Of a DNA stretch of 64,000 bases, positions 28,876 through 40,309 are shown piece by piece (the stretch's first letter is position 1; each line of letters opens with the position of its first letter). The notes beneath the pieces were generated by a model that was given only the letters and a program-made list of their open reading frames with translations, did no database searches and was not told the DNA's origin. A program made the translations under genes and the position numbers. This DNA is from Pardosa pseudoannulata (taxonomy: Eukaryota > Arthropoda > Arachnida > Araneae > Lycosidae), in assembly GCA_032207245.1 (NCBI GenBank), contig CM063499.1, positions 77,393,379 to 77,457,378 of the forward strand. Reading direction: 5' to 3'.

Positions 28876-30065
28876 ACCGGGTGGCCATAATTAAACTTAC
28901 AGTGCTCACAGTGTTCTGTAGTGCGATCTATTTGCGAGAATGACGCCACATTTTGTAGGAAGATTAAACAAAACGGGGAACGAAGGATTCCGCGAAAAAA
29001 CAAATTAGTTCCAAAAGGAATATTTGGCGTTGTGTAATAGAAAATAGAGTGTTAACAAATGCAAATCAATTACTTTTTATTTTGCATTCAAATGATGTTC
29101 AATGGGGCTGTCGTTGTTGTGGACCACATATTGCATTCTGTGTACAGTATGCACAACTGCAGAAAGTAACATGTCTGCAGGAATCTCCCGTACAGTCCGT
29201 GATATGTTATCCTTCAACGTAGCCAGGTCCTGGACCACTCCTTGATCGACCTTGGACTTAAGGTAACCTTATAGCCAGAAGTTGCATGGGGTAAGATCAG
29301 GCACCGAGGTGGCCATGCAATTGGAAAGTAGCGGCTAATGACTCTTTCTGTTGTGAATTTCTGTCGTAGCAGCTGTTGCACCCGCACAGCAACGTGTGGA
29401 GGGGCTCCATCTTGCATGAAAATGATTTCCCCCAGGCGGCATTGTCTTTGCCGAAGTATCGGAATGGCAAGGCTGTTCAACATGTGGCGATATTTCTCTC
29501 CGGTAACAGAACGGATTTCCGGTCCTGCCGGGGTAATGGGGTAATGTTCTCATAGAAGAATGGACTTACGATAAATTCCTCTGTGAACCCACACCAAACA
29601 GTTACCTTTGGTGAATGTAAGGGAATTGCTGTGACTGCATGTGGTGATTTGTCATCCCAAATTCGGTAGTTCTGGGTATTCACAGTTCCATTCAGGTAAA
29701 AGTGGGCCTCGTCTCCCCATAAGATTTTCCACTGCCAAGCATCATCCACCTCCATTCTGGCAAGAAAGGTGGGAGCAAAAGTCAATCGCTTATCATGGTC
29801 GGGGTACAGTAACTCCTGTACACGGCTGATCTTGTACCGATAGAAGTTGATAATCTTTCGTAAGATTTTCCATACCGTACTGTAAGGTATATCCATATTC
29901 CGAGCTACTCCACAAGCGCTAGAGGTGGCAGCAATAATGTTTGGTCCTCTGTCGACAATCGCCGTGGCAACTGCTTCGATTGTATCCTGTGGTACAGGTT
30001 TTCGTCCTCTGCCTGACTGAACCTTCAGAGAACCTGTTTTCTCAAACGTCGCAACCGTTACATCT
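28876..30065 (-). mobile_element. Tc1/mariner-superfamily transposon, truncated
   Basis: The left end begins ACCGGGTGGCCATAATTAAAC, a typical terminal motif. A decayed transposase fills the minus strand up to a poly-T/(GT)n tract at 30070, where the expected opposite terminus is missing. Confidence 0.75.
29091..30060 (-). pseudogene. Tc1/mariner-superfamily DDE transposase, degenerate
   Basis: Minus-strand pieces give an N-terminal HTH stretch (SGRGRKPVPQ), YSTVWKILRKI, the first acidic motif WGDEAHFYLNG, and the second IIFMQDGAPPHVAVR. After a frameshift comes PDLTPCNFWL, where the third catalytic acidic residue is Asn and the next codon is a stop. A further segment ends near 29091 (HHLNAK). 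The frameshift, stop and D-to-N change show that it is dead. The exact family within the superfamily is not certain. Confidence 0.82.
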
Positions 30066-30069
30066 GCGC

Positions 30070-30071
30070 TT

Positions 30072-30125
<54 letters not shown>
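30070..30125. repeat. (T)n(GT)n simple repeat
   Basis: About 24 T followed by about 16 GT units. It marks the broken end of the transposon to its left. Confidence 0.95.
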
Positions 30126-30128
<3 letters not shown>

Positions 30129-30169
30129 TAATGTTTTTTTTCTTGCCCCGGCAGTGACGTCATACTTTG

Positions 30170-30600
30170 TTTTTTAGTATTTTTCTCGTAAACTATGGAT
30201 CTTGCAGGAGTGCTTCTTTGGGCAAGTTTTTAAGAACTCCAAACGAGGAATCTAGCTGTGCAGAGTTTATGCGGTCGTTTTGGGAAATCCTGTATATAAT
30301 TTTTGTTGAACCGGAATGGAAACCGGAACAAAAAGATTACGGTTCGAAGCCCTGCTCCCATTGGATCTTATTCAAAACGATCTATAATTTTCTTCTATAT
30401 GGTAACTGGTCCATTTGTAAATTATACGCATATGTTGCTTAAGGTGGAAGATTATCGGCTATACAGTCTGATGGCTCTAACTGCATGTTAACTAACGAAG
30501 TTCATTATTTTGATTTTGGGCAGTTTTTATTTATAGATTATTTTAAAACAAATTTTACCGTGAAATAGATCGCGAAATTCACTAGGGTTGTGAAATATTA
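30170..30600. other. Unassigned stretch
   Basis: Mixed-composition sequence whose short + frames (about 30167-30442) have no motif I recognise. Confidence 0.4.
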
Positions 30601-30619
30601 ATCGATAGAAAAAAATATA

Positions 30620-31418
30620 CAGTGTACTACGCTTAATGTGATCAGTTTGGGACACCGTGATTTTGATAATAATAACAGACTGATAACAATAAATGATATA
30701 CAAAATTCGATAAATTCCTCCCCCCCTTTAATTAACACGTACTAAATTTCAAAACAAAATGAAAAAACACACCTTATATTTATGTACTGTATATTATCCT
30801 TTAAAACATAAGAATTGTATACATAGTTAAAATATTGATCAATTGTGGACTGTCTACAATTTTTTTCTATGAAGCTCATTGATAAATTGTTCATAATGAT
30901 AATCAACCTGTCATAACGATTTAAAATTTCGATCTTTTGTTTTAACGTTAAATCATTTCGCTTTCTGGTTTCCACATCGACAAGCTGCACGTAAGCGAGC
31001 AAGGCATAAAATGGGAATATGCTCCTTCTCAGTTCCGATAAGAATGTGTTGTTGCCTTCTGCTTATCTGACAGCCATTGACCACTGGCAGGATGTGCGTA
31101 TTTCTGAAAAAATTCAGGAACGTGTAACACCCCACTCCTTTGTTCATTTCCCATTTCCCTAAGTGGATGAGGGAGAATTCTCGGAAACTCAAACAAGAAC
31201 GAAGTAAAAGAAAAGAATGGGTTCTTTCTGAATACATTGTAAACATTCCTTTCCCAGTTAAAATGAGGTTAGAAAACGGATCCCATTAACCGATGTAACG
31301 ATCCCATAAAACGATCATTTTTACATACAAATGAATAGAGAAAATCGGGACCAAGTGATTTCGATAACAATAAGCGATGGATAACATTAACCGCGATCAC
31401 ATTAAGCGGAGTCCACTG
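30620..31418. mobile_element. Tigger/pogo element, internally deleted (copy 1)
   Basis: The left end is CAGTGTACTACGCTTAATGTGATC. The right end, reversed, is CAGTGGACTCCGCTTAATGTGATC, giving long TIRs with TA before the left end. The minus strand keeps a CENP-B-like HTH start (KRNDLTLKQKIEILNRYD, about 30905-30965). Fragments of the same family lie at 36547-36768 and 53374-53840. Confidence 0.88.
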
Positions 31419-31435
31419 TTTAATTAAATTATTTC

Positions 31436-31502
31436 AGTAACGTCCGAACAGTAGCAGAATGGTTAGGGCACTGATTGCCGGTACTGTAGTTCGTGGGTTC
31501 AA
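31436..31502 (+). repeat. SINE family 1, head fragment
   Basis: AGAATGGTTAGGGCACTGATTGCCGG and GTTCGTGGGTTC match the tRNA-like head. The body is missing. Confidence 0.7.
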
Positions 31503-31797
31503 AAAATGTAATTCTATTAAAATTTAGAAAAACTTTTTTACTGGTTTTTTTACGACGTGAATGGATACAATTAACCATCATGTACGATATACGAGCGGCG
31601 AGCAGAGACAAAACCTGTGTTCTCAAGTGTAGGCAGTTTCCCGGCGAGCATGGCACTGTAATCCATTATCAAAATCGCATTTGACAACTGAACATTCAAC
31701 TGAATTAAATCTGCCTTCTAGTTTCATGCGAAACTGAAGCAGAAAAGTAGTAGTGAATGTCGAAAGATGAAATCGAGAAGCAATATACACTCAAGAG

Positions 31798-32130
31798 CCA
31801 AAACATTATGACCACCTGTCAATAACGAGTTGGCCCATCTTTGGCGTGCAACACAGCTTCAACCCGCCTTGGCATGGATGCCACAAGTCCTTGGTAGACA
31901 GCCGGAGACAGATTGTACCAGATGTTTAAGCAACGGTTACGCAAATCCGAGATATTGCGAATGGGTAGTCTTTGAACTCTGAGCTGCCGTCCCATGACAT
32001 CCCAAATGTGTTCTATCGGATTGAGATCCGGTGAGTTAGGCGGCCAGGACATTAACTGGAATTCAGCATCATGTTCCTAGAACCACTCCGACACAATTTC
32101 AGCCTTGTTACACGGGGCGTTGTCCTGTTA
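31798..32130 (-). pseudogene. Tc1-like transposon 3' fragment with transposase C-terminus
   Basis: The terminus CACTCAAGAGCCAAAACATT follows TA at 31796-31797. The minus frame reads QDNAPCNKAEIVSEWF, a stop, EHDAEFQLMSWPPNSPDLNP, then IEHIWDVMGRQLR. This is the DD34E signature region (second D and final E) of a Tc1 transposase, interrupted by one in-frame stop. The rest of the element is deleted. Confidence 0.9.
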
Positions 32131-32159
32131 GAACATTCCAATATGTTTTCAGTTAATAA

Positions 32160-32295
32160 TTGTAGCAATCTCACCAAAATAGCTTAACACCTAACCGCGA
32201 TTAATCACTGTTTAAACGGAGAACTGTGTCCCCACCACTGGTTGGTGCCATGGGTTAATCGCAGTTAGCCTTTAAACGACTTTGGTGAGACCGAA
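32160..32295. repeat. Inverted-repeat (MITE-like) segment
   Basis: CTCACCAAAATAGCTTAACACC at the left is mirrored by CGACTTTGGTGAGAC at the right. Inner parts (CGCGATTAATCACTG / GGGTTAATCGCAGTTAG) also face each other, giving a long imperfect hairpin. No target duplication was established. Confidence 0.55.
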
Positions 32296-32299
32296 CCCT

Positions 32300-32972
<673 letters not shown>

Positions 32973-33179
32973 GAGAGATGTGTGTGTATGTTACAAACAA
33001 TTAATAATAAACGCATATGGCCGTTTGTAAAATTTAATTTAAATATTGCAGAAGTAAAGTTTTAAAAGTGCAGATGCCTTTGATATAGCAACGGTATTCT
33101 TATTTATTTATTTTTTTAAATAACTGTGCATTTTATTGAAGCAGATGTTCGCAATTTTAATGGCAACTCGAAGAGCATG

Positions 33180-33332
33180 GATGCAATTGGTTGTACTCTA
33201 TGACGTCACCCTCTTTTGTTTGAATAGTTAATTAGGTTTCCATGTGTCTCGCGCGTTCGCGACGCGCGGAAAGGTTTTGCTTGTGATGTATGTTGTGTGT
33301 AATGGAGTTTTACAGTATTCGAATTTACGAAG
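33180..33332 (+). promoter_or_regulatory. Candidate promoter and first exon of an unidentified gene
   Basis: An inverted CCAAT box (ATTGG, 33186-33190) and a perfect CRE (TGACGTCA, 33201-33208) precede a CpG-dense patch (TCGCGCGTTCGCGACGCGCGG), exceptional in this AT-rich region. A donor AG|GTAAGC follows at 33332/33333. From ATG 33286 a frame MYVVCNGVLQYSNLR stays open to the donor in phase 2 and continues openly into the candidate exon at 38148. This is inference, not a proven gene. Confidence 0.4.
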
Positions 33333-34207
33333 GTAAGCATACATTGTTTAATGGGTGTTTATGTATAGTGCAGAATACTAACATATTACGTTGATAGAAA
33401 AAAAATATTAGTGGAATGAATATTATTATATTCTATTTCTGTTTTAGTATCAAAAAACTGTTATAAGTCACAGTCTATTGTTCTGCATTATATGTACTTG
33501 CAATTTATTTTAATCATTCGTATTTTCGTTTTTATTTCTTTGTAAAATTGTAGATAACCCTGTTAATTTCGGTTTAACGTTAATATATAAATTTTTATAA
33601 ACATAATGTTATGTATTTTAAAATTCTATAAGAATACAACAACCTGCACGTAGGCCTGGTATCAAATTTTGAGAACAAGTGTTTTGTTGTCTGCAAGCCC
33701 TTAAATTTAAATGTACATGAACTAGTTTCCATGCACTAAGAGTCTTCGAATTAATTGAATTTAATTAAATATTCTATTGTTTAGTGGTTCTGAAAAATGC
33801 AAAATGGCATACATATGCCTGGAAAATAGATAAAGGATTAATTTAATTCTATAAAACTTCTGTCGTATATCTGTATTTTATAATTTAATTCCTGGTTTGA
33901 TATTTTGTATATTTAGTTTAAAATGACACTATAATGTATCATTTGCATTACTTTTCGCAGAAAACTTTGCAGTGTCTATTATGTGTTTTTGGTAAAACTA
34001 GTTGTGCTTTAAATGTAAAAGTATTTTGTCAAGCTAGAAGCTCAATAACGCGTACCAGCTAAAATTATTGCTATAATTTGATACAGCTGTTCTGTGTTAA
34101 ATGTGTTAAACTTAAGCGAAAATTTATACCTAGTTTTGTTTCTGTATCAATGCTAAACACATTGTGGGAGAAAAATGAAAATTTGCTAATATGTAATTCA
34201 GTACGAA

Positions 34208-34351
34208 CAGGAGCGTAAGCAAGGGGGGTAGGGATTTAAACACCCTCCTTGAGCTCAGACAAAATGGCAAAAATAATTTCGGTAGAAATTATACGCGCTA
34301 TTATTTTTTAGAATTATGAACCCCCTTGAAAAAATTTTGCGTACGCCACTG
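34208..34351. mobile_element. Short hAT MITE (144 bp)
   Basis: The ends are CAGGAGCGTAAGCAA and (reverse) CAGTGGCGTACGCAA. The flanks are AGTACGAA (34200-34207) and AGTACGTA (34352-34359), a 7/8 target duplication. Opposed AGGGGG/CCCCCT motifs lie further in. Confidence 0.88.
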
Positions 34352-34359
34352 AGTACGTA

Positions 34360-34800
34360 CATTTTTAATGAATGTATGTTCTTGGTTCGTTTTGTATTAT
34401 AGTAAAAAAATTATTTTCTTGTAGATTTTTGTAGCTTGTGTTTTTATGTAACATTTATACTCTATCAGAATAGTCGAAAGTTGAATGTTCTGAAAATTGA
34501 TATGTAAGGTATATTGTTCTCCTGAATTATTAAATGCTAATAATCTAAGTTGAAATGAAGAAAAAAGTTCCGTTAATAGTTATTGTATAGATACTAGCAA
34601 ATCTAAGTAATACTAGTATAAAATTTCTTGTACTCCTACTTAAATTTTTTTTAAAGTAGTATTAACATGGAGGGTCAATTATCAAAGTTTAATTGATTTA
34701 CTATCACTATTTACGCACGTTTGTAAATTTGCAATGTCTATTATTTTATGTATAAGAACTTTAATGTATTGTTATCAATTTTTATATCGCATATTCTATA
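34360..34800. other. No feature recognised
   Basis: AT-rich; no boundary or frame of note. Confidence 0.5.
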
Positions 34801-34806
34801 ATGTTC

Positions 34807-34950
34807 GGCTTCTTGGCATAAAATGCTCTTCTAACGCGGCCCTTAACCGAACGATTGTCGAATGATAGAGCTGCTGTTCGGGAATTCGAATCATGCTGAT
34901 AGTATGAATGTTCGGAATCGGCTTAAAGAAATAAGTCTCATTATCCTTGG
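34807..34950 (+). repeat. SINE family 1, degenerate copy
   Basis: GAACGATTGTCGAATGATAGAGCTGCTGTTCGG and ATTCGAATCATGC, then GTTCGGAATCGGCTTAAAG and GTCTCATTA, follow the SINE layout with gaps. It lies directly upstream of a good copy. Confidence 0.65.
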
Positions 34951-35177
34951 GCCGAACGATGGCCGAATGGTTAGGGCACTGACCTTCGGTACTGGAGTTC
35001 GTGGGTTCGAGTCCCACTGTGGCATGGATGTTCGTAGCTGTTCGGAATCGGCTTTAAGCAGTAGGTCACGGTCTCATTAGCGCTCGTGTTGCAAAAAGTA
35101 GACCGTAGTGCTCCCAAACAACACTTATTATCCCTCTTGTAGCAAATCAGTAGACCGTATCGTTCCAAACCAAACCT
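34951..35177 (+). repeat. SINE family 1 with duplicated tail
   Basis: A full head (GCCGAACGATGGCCGAATGG, GGGTTCGAGTCCCAC) and body. The tail occurs twice: GTAGACCGTAGTGCTCC and again GTAGACCGTATCGTTCC before CCAAACCAAACC. Confidence 0.88.
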
Positions 35178-35541
35178 AATGCTGTTCTTAAAACCTTTTG
35201 GGTTGCCTAGGCCTGATGTTGATGAATATATGCGAAGACTTGTGCGTATTTATCAGATACAAATGCTTTTTCCTTTTATTTAGAATTTTTTTATTCATCC
35301 TTTTTTCTACGTTTTTACCGTCACATTGATGAACATTTTACTCACTATTTACAAAGTTTATTTTTGTCTTTATTTCTGGTTACATCTTTGCACATAGTAT
35401 TAAAACGGTCACTGCATTTTAGCTACTTGGTGTTAATCATAGAATAAATTGATAGCTATTCAAAAACTGAAGGAAATGTTTGAGTTAAATTCAACATTTA
35501 GCAGCACGTTTACTTTCATATTTTAATATTTGGTTATTTAA

Positions 35542-35774
35542 CCCTTTCGTAGGTCTTTTATTTCTCACTCCACTTTTCCAAACTTTCAAAACAGAACTGC
35601 TACTTTTATTCAATCGATCGAATAATAGATGACAGCGTAAAACCGAAGCGGGAATTAGTCTTCCCGTCATTCCTATAGCAAAACCAATATATTAGAATGG
35701 TTTTGCGCTTCCCGCAGATGTGTTTTGTAAGATCGTGTAGGTGGGAAGTAATCTTCCCACAACCCACGAAAGGG
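35542..35774. mobile_element. piggyBac-type MITE (CCCTTTCGT ends)
   Basis: CCCTTTCGTAGG and (reverse) CCCTTTCGTGGG face each other, directly flanked by TTAA (35538-35541, 35775-35778). 233 bp. GGGAAGTAATCTTCCC forms an internal palindrome near the right end. Confidence 0.9.
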
Positions 35775-35779
35775 TTAAG

Positions 35780-36378
35780 GGTATAAAAGACATTCAAAAT
35801 AAAATTGCACAAAATTTAATGCTTTTTCTTTTCTTTGAAAAAAGCTAAAGTAGGTGTACACCTATGTAATTAAGTGAATTCTTTTGCAATCAAATGTATT
35901 TTATTCTATTAAAAATCTGTTTTGTCCTTGGTTTTTTTAAAAACTTAATCTTTTTTCTCGTTTTGATGTATTTGGTACTGTGTTTGTGACCTAGTTCATT
36001 TTCTGTTCTAAATTTTATTCAAAACTTTGGATTTTGTTTGCTGAATTCTAGCCATAAATTTGGGCATGGTTTTGACAACTTTTAAGACTTTTGTTGAATT
36101 ACAGTGTGCGTTTTAATACAGATAAACACAGGTTAAAAACTGTTTTGTATAAGTTGTTTAAAAGATATCATTCGATATATTACGTAAGCGTTAAATGTAA
36201 TGATTATACGGGGTGTTTTGAGCATATTTGTAAAATATTGCTAGACAACTGACTTTTTATGAAAAATTTAATTCTATATTGAGCATAAAATAAATTTAAA
36301 TATTTAAAAAACGGACGTTAATTTGTAATTTATGATTGCATTTATATCACTACTACCTTCTCCTGAGTAAAAATAGCT
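35780..36378. other. No feature recognised
   Basis: AT-rich sequence. Confidence 0.5.
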
Positions 36379-36380
36379 GA

Positions 36381-36545
36381 ATAATGGCCGAATGCTAAGC
36401 TCCGGTTCGAAGTTTGTAGGTTCGAATTCCACTGCTAGCATGAATGTTCGTAGCTGTTCGGTATCGGCTTTAAGCTGTAGGTCCCGGTCTCATTAACCCT
36501 CGTGTGCAAAAAAGTATATAGTAGCACTTCAAACCAAACCAAACA
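36381..36545 (+). repeat. SINE family 1
   Basis: The head is shortened (TGGCCGAATGCTAAGCTCCGG), the B box is GGTTCGAATTCC, and the body and CCAAACCAAAC tail are intact. Confidence 0.85.
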
Positions 36546-36546
36546 A

Positions 36547-36768
36547 ACAGCGAAGGGGAAGAAAAATGGGTTCCTTCTGAATATATTGTGAATATTCCTT
36601 TGCCAGTTAAAATGAGGTTCGAAAACTGATAACATTAACCGATGTAACGATCCCATAAAGCGATAAATTTAACATACAAATGAATAGAGAAAATCGGGAC
36701 CAAGTGATTTCGATAACAATAAGCGATTGATAACAATAACCTCGATCACATTAAGCGGAGTCCACTAT
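36547..36768. mobile_element. Tigger/pogo right-end fragment (copy 2)
   Basis: It matches 31195-31418: GGGTTCCTTCTGAATA.ATTGT, AACCGATGTAACGATCCCATA, GAATAGAGAAAATCGGGACC and GATCACATTAAGCGGAGTCC. The left half is missing, replaced by a SINE tail. Confidence 0.85.
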
Positions 36769-36779
36769 ACTTTTTATTG

Positions 36780-37725
36780 AATTTTCATTGCTTTTATAAA
36801 ATAAGTACACCTTATTTTCCGTTAATTTTCAGTATGATTTAGAACATCTTAAATATTGCTTTCATACGTTACCAAATTCAAAAATTTGGTACAATCTGTG
36901 TATAAATTTTATTTCTACTGTTTTTACTATTTTGAAATTTAAGTAGTAAAACATACAGTGTAGAATAAGTACAATTTATGCTTTCTATTGAATTTTTATT
37001 GCTCCAATGGAAGTTTATCTCAATTTTAAATGCCATGTTGGCACTATTGGCGCCAAAAAGAGGCGCAAACAGCTTTAAAACCCAAGGAAGACACCAATTT
37101 TGATCTGTGCCAAACTGACTCATTTTTTGCGAGTTTTTATAGAAATCTTCAATGTTGAAATTTTTTTTTCTAAATGGTGTAAAAAATACACATGAAAAAA
37201 ATGATTCACTTAGCTACAAAATAACTTTTGAAATATGCTTTTTTAAATTTTTATATCCATTTGGAACTAAAATATCTTTTATTCTGTAATATCAAAGCGT
37301 AAAAGGTATTTCTCACTACAAAACATAACAAAAATAAAACTGGTTGTAAAATTTAAAATTTCAATAAAATCAGCTTTGCTCATAATCATGTTTCAGGTTC
37401 ACGGAATAAAGATAAATTAGCCTCTGACCTAATTTCGAATTTTCAAATTTTGTTTTGTTGCAAGTAAATTCTTTATCGTTGGTGTTTAAATTTGTTAAAA
37501 TATATATCATTTCATTTAACAAAGTTAAATTTTTTTTATAAATTTATAACCTTATTAAAGACTTAGGAAAAATCGTATTCTAAATAGAACTTATTTTTAA
37601 CACTATTGAATATAGGCTTTTCTAAAGCTACTTTAAAATATCGAAAGGTAGTGTATGCCTTAAGTACTGTTAAAAATATTGTTAACCAAACTTTTTTTTA
37701 AATGTTTAGCTTATTATTCTATGAT
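36780..37725. other. No feature recognised
   Basis: AT-rich, with a small GC-richer patch near 37030-37130 that I cannot identify. Confidence 0.5.
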
Positions 37726-37731
37726 CCAAAG

Positions 37732-37960
37732 CAGAGGTTCCTAACTTTTCCTTGAGCCCTAACTTGAGGGGGTTCCTATGATAGGATGCTGCTCTTCGAT
37801 ACCGGACTGATCTTAACATAAAATGATAATGTATGTTAATCTAAATGTTAATATATGTAAAATGTTAATAAGGTATATCTAATCAAGGGTCGATTATTTA
37901 ACTCATAAAGGCACAAAAAGGAATATTTTTTAAAGCTCCTTAAAATGTAAAGGTTCTAAA
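37732..37960. mobile_element. Possible hAT left end
   Basis: CAGAGGTTCCTAACTTTTCC resembles the common hAT terminus CAGNGGTTCCCAAC. No convincing right end or target duplication was found, so only the left end is claimed. Confidence 0.35.
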
Positions 37961-38147
37961 AGAATAAAAAAAAACTTTTACCGCTATAAAACGGTAATTA
38001 AATGAAAAATTTTAATTAAAAATTAAATTTTTAAAATTAAAATTAATTTTTTTAAATTGTAATTAAATTTTTTAAAAATAATTATTAATAAAATTTTTAA
38101 TTTAAATTTTTAAAAATTAAAATTAAATTTTTTTTTATTTTTTGTAG

Positions 38148-38195
38148 GAAAATGATCTTCATATTGTTCCAGTGCATTTCTTTTAGAAGTTTAAG
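38148..38195 (+). CDS. Candidate small exon of an unidentified gene
   Basis: A pyrimidine-rich acceptor (TTTTTTATTTTTTGTAG) precedes a 48-nt exon followed by GTAAGA. It joins the candidate exon ending at 33332 in frame (phase 2 to phase 2) and reads KMIFILFQCISFRSL, also ending in phase 2. The hydrophobic start could be a signal anchor. No downstream exon could be assigned and no family is recognised. The exon may equally be a chance match. Confidence 0.3.
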
Positions 38196-38374
38196 GTAAG
38201 ATAATACTTGTTTTATTCATCGTCTTAGTTGTGAAAATTTAAAATTCGAAATAAATCAGAAAACTTGATGCTGAGAGTAGTAAATATACATTCATGTTCA
38301 GCCTTATAATCAATCACCTTTTTGTCGAACTGATGCCGCTTGTATTGTGGTTATGTCGAGTTTTCGCCCAGTGG

Positions 38375-38543
38375 GCTTGGCCGAATTGTAGAGCGCTGCT
38401 CTTCGGTACCGGAATTCGCGGGATCGAATCTCGCTGATGCCATGGGTGATCGTAGCCGTTCGGAATCGTGTTTAAGCAGTAGGTCCCAACCTCATTAGCC
38501 GTCGTGTAGCAAAGGTCTTATCCCTCCAAACCAAACCAAACCC
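38375..38543 (+). repeat. SINE family 1
   Basis: TTGGCCGAATTGTAGAGCGC, GGGATCGAATCTCGC (altered B box), CGTAGCCGTTCGGAATCGTG, AGCAGTAGGTCCC and CCAAACCAAACC are present in order. Confidence 0.88.
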
Positions 38544-38549
38544 AGTTGG

Positions 38550-39070
38550 CTCTATTCCAAAAAAAGGTTGAAATGGATTTGTATTCAGTCGTGACGAGTA
38601 CTTTTTATAGCCTATGTGCTATATTATAGCCTATGTGCTGTTTTCGTTCTAAAATAATCAATGGACGAATGCTGAATTAAGATAAGTGTCCTATATTGGT
38701 AAAAATGAATTATTACAATTCCATGATGAATTCAGGAGTCTGATTCCAACCCGCTGTTGGCCTGGATGTAAGTGGTTATTTGAGTTGGACTTTAATTAAT
38801 CTTGGTTTAACTAGCCTGATGTTGAAAAAAAGACGATAGCTCTCGAAACGAACCACAAATCGAATCGAATTCATTCACTAATAAATTTCTGGATAGGGAG
38901 ATAATTTGAAAGTACCAGAAATAAAGTTTAAAGTTTCAGCCACTTCTGAGGGATTATTGGTAATACTTTTAACATTAAAATTGTTTTTCACTAAACAATT
39001 GCATGCAACATCCTAGGTGTGAGTACTATATATATAAACATTTGTCTGGTTAATTCATCGGATCGCTTCA
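38550..39070. other. No feature recognised
   Basis: Moderately AT-rich, no clear signal. Confidence 0.5.
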
Positions 39071-39081
39071 TTCTTATAAGC

Positions 39082-39526
39082 CAAGGATACAAACTTTTTT
39101 GGCTACGGGCCAAAAATCGAAAGAAAAGTTTGGCGGGCCAAGATAAATTTTTCTAAAATTTTAAAAATAATATACAAGTACCTAATGGTTTAAATACGTT
39201 AATGAGATGACTGAAATTGCGATTTCATTTTTAAAAGTTCCTTATACTGAGGTTCGAAGTGAGATGTACTGATTTTAAGGAACGATGCTAAATGCTCATA
39301 TGTCAGTCTACTTCTGAAATTATTCTTTCTAAGGTTCAAAGTTGAAAACACTTGTTCACATATAAGAAGCAAATATACCGCTGATCTTCTGGGCTTGAGA
39401 TAATAAATTTGGGATATAATATTTAAACAAAGTAGGATATATAATGTATAAATATATATTTCTTTTAATTTGCCTCGGACCGGCAACTTAGAATTCTATC
39501 CGCGGGTCGTAGTTTTCCCATCCTTG
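39082..39526. mobile_element. hAT element fragment with perfect 8-bp target duplication
   Basis: The ends are CAAGGATACAAACTTTTTTGG and (reverse) CAAGGATGGGAAAACTACG. The flanks are TTATAAGC at 39074-39081 and 39527-39534 (8/8). Inside, the minus strand carries the end of a hAT transposase. Confidence 0.93.
39199..39430 (-). pseudogene. hAT transposase C-terminal (dimerisation) fragment
   Basis: The minus frame reads ICEQVFSTLNLRKNNFRSRL, then TYEHLASFLKISTSHFEPQY. This is the Cys-Glu-Gln.Phe.. RSRLT.EHL pattern of the hAT C-terminal dimerisation domain (GTF2IRD2/ZBED-like). No catalytic residues remain. Confidence 0.9.
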
Positions 39527-39539
39527 TTATAAGCATTTA

Positions 39540-40300
39540 ATTATCTTTAATAAGTAATTTATTCTTGTTAAACGTTGATTCGTAAATTTAGAATTAACTC
39601 TTACATATTTAGAAAAAGATGTGGTGGGTATTAAATGAAATAGCTTCCTGTTTCGTATAGCATGTGTAATCAGTAATCAGAGCTAGTTAGAACTCAGACA
39701 TTGTTTTTATAAAGGTTCTATGTAATATAATCGTAAATGCAAAGCTAAGCTTATTATCGTATCCCACTGTTCAACGAAAATACAAATGTCAAACATCTGC
39801 CGCAGATTCTGTTTATCATTCTTAGTCTCTGACGTAGTTCATGATTTATTGTAAAAACACCACTCAGTTTAACTAAATAATGTAAAAAAATTAATGACTT
39901 CCAGTTTGGTAAAACGCATTAATTTCGTGATATATTCTATCGCCTATTGATGCAAAGATACCTACCTATAAAACTAGCAAAAAAAATTCAAATTTACGGC
40001 TTTTAAGTTTCATTCCCTATTGAAATTTCAGTTTACGTTTCTACGAAATTGAATTTAAAAATCTAATTTACATTTTATAATTATAATTTTATATGCATGG
40101 CAAAATAGTAGCTATAATAGCAAAATGTATTGAAGTATACTCTAAATTTCTGTCCCTTTTAAAAAGCTGCATAAGCACGGAAAAACTTTATCAATTGAAT
40201 AATTCTATCCATTTTTCTTTTATAAAGACAAAAGAGTGCTAAAAAGTGAGTTTTTTATAATTATATATATTTCCTAAATTGTGTACTTGTAACAACAAGT
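39540..40300. other. No feature recognised
   Basis: AT-rich left flank of the satellite. Confidence 0.5.
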
Positions 40301-40309
40301 TTTTTCATA

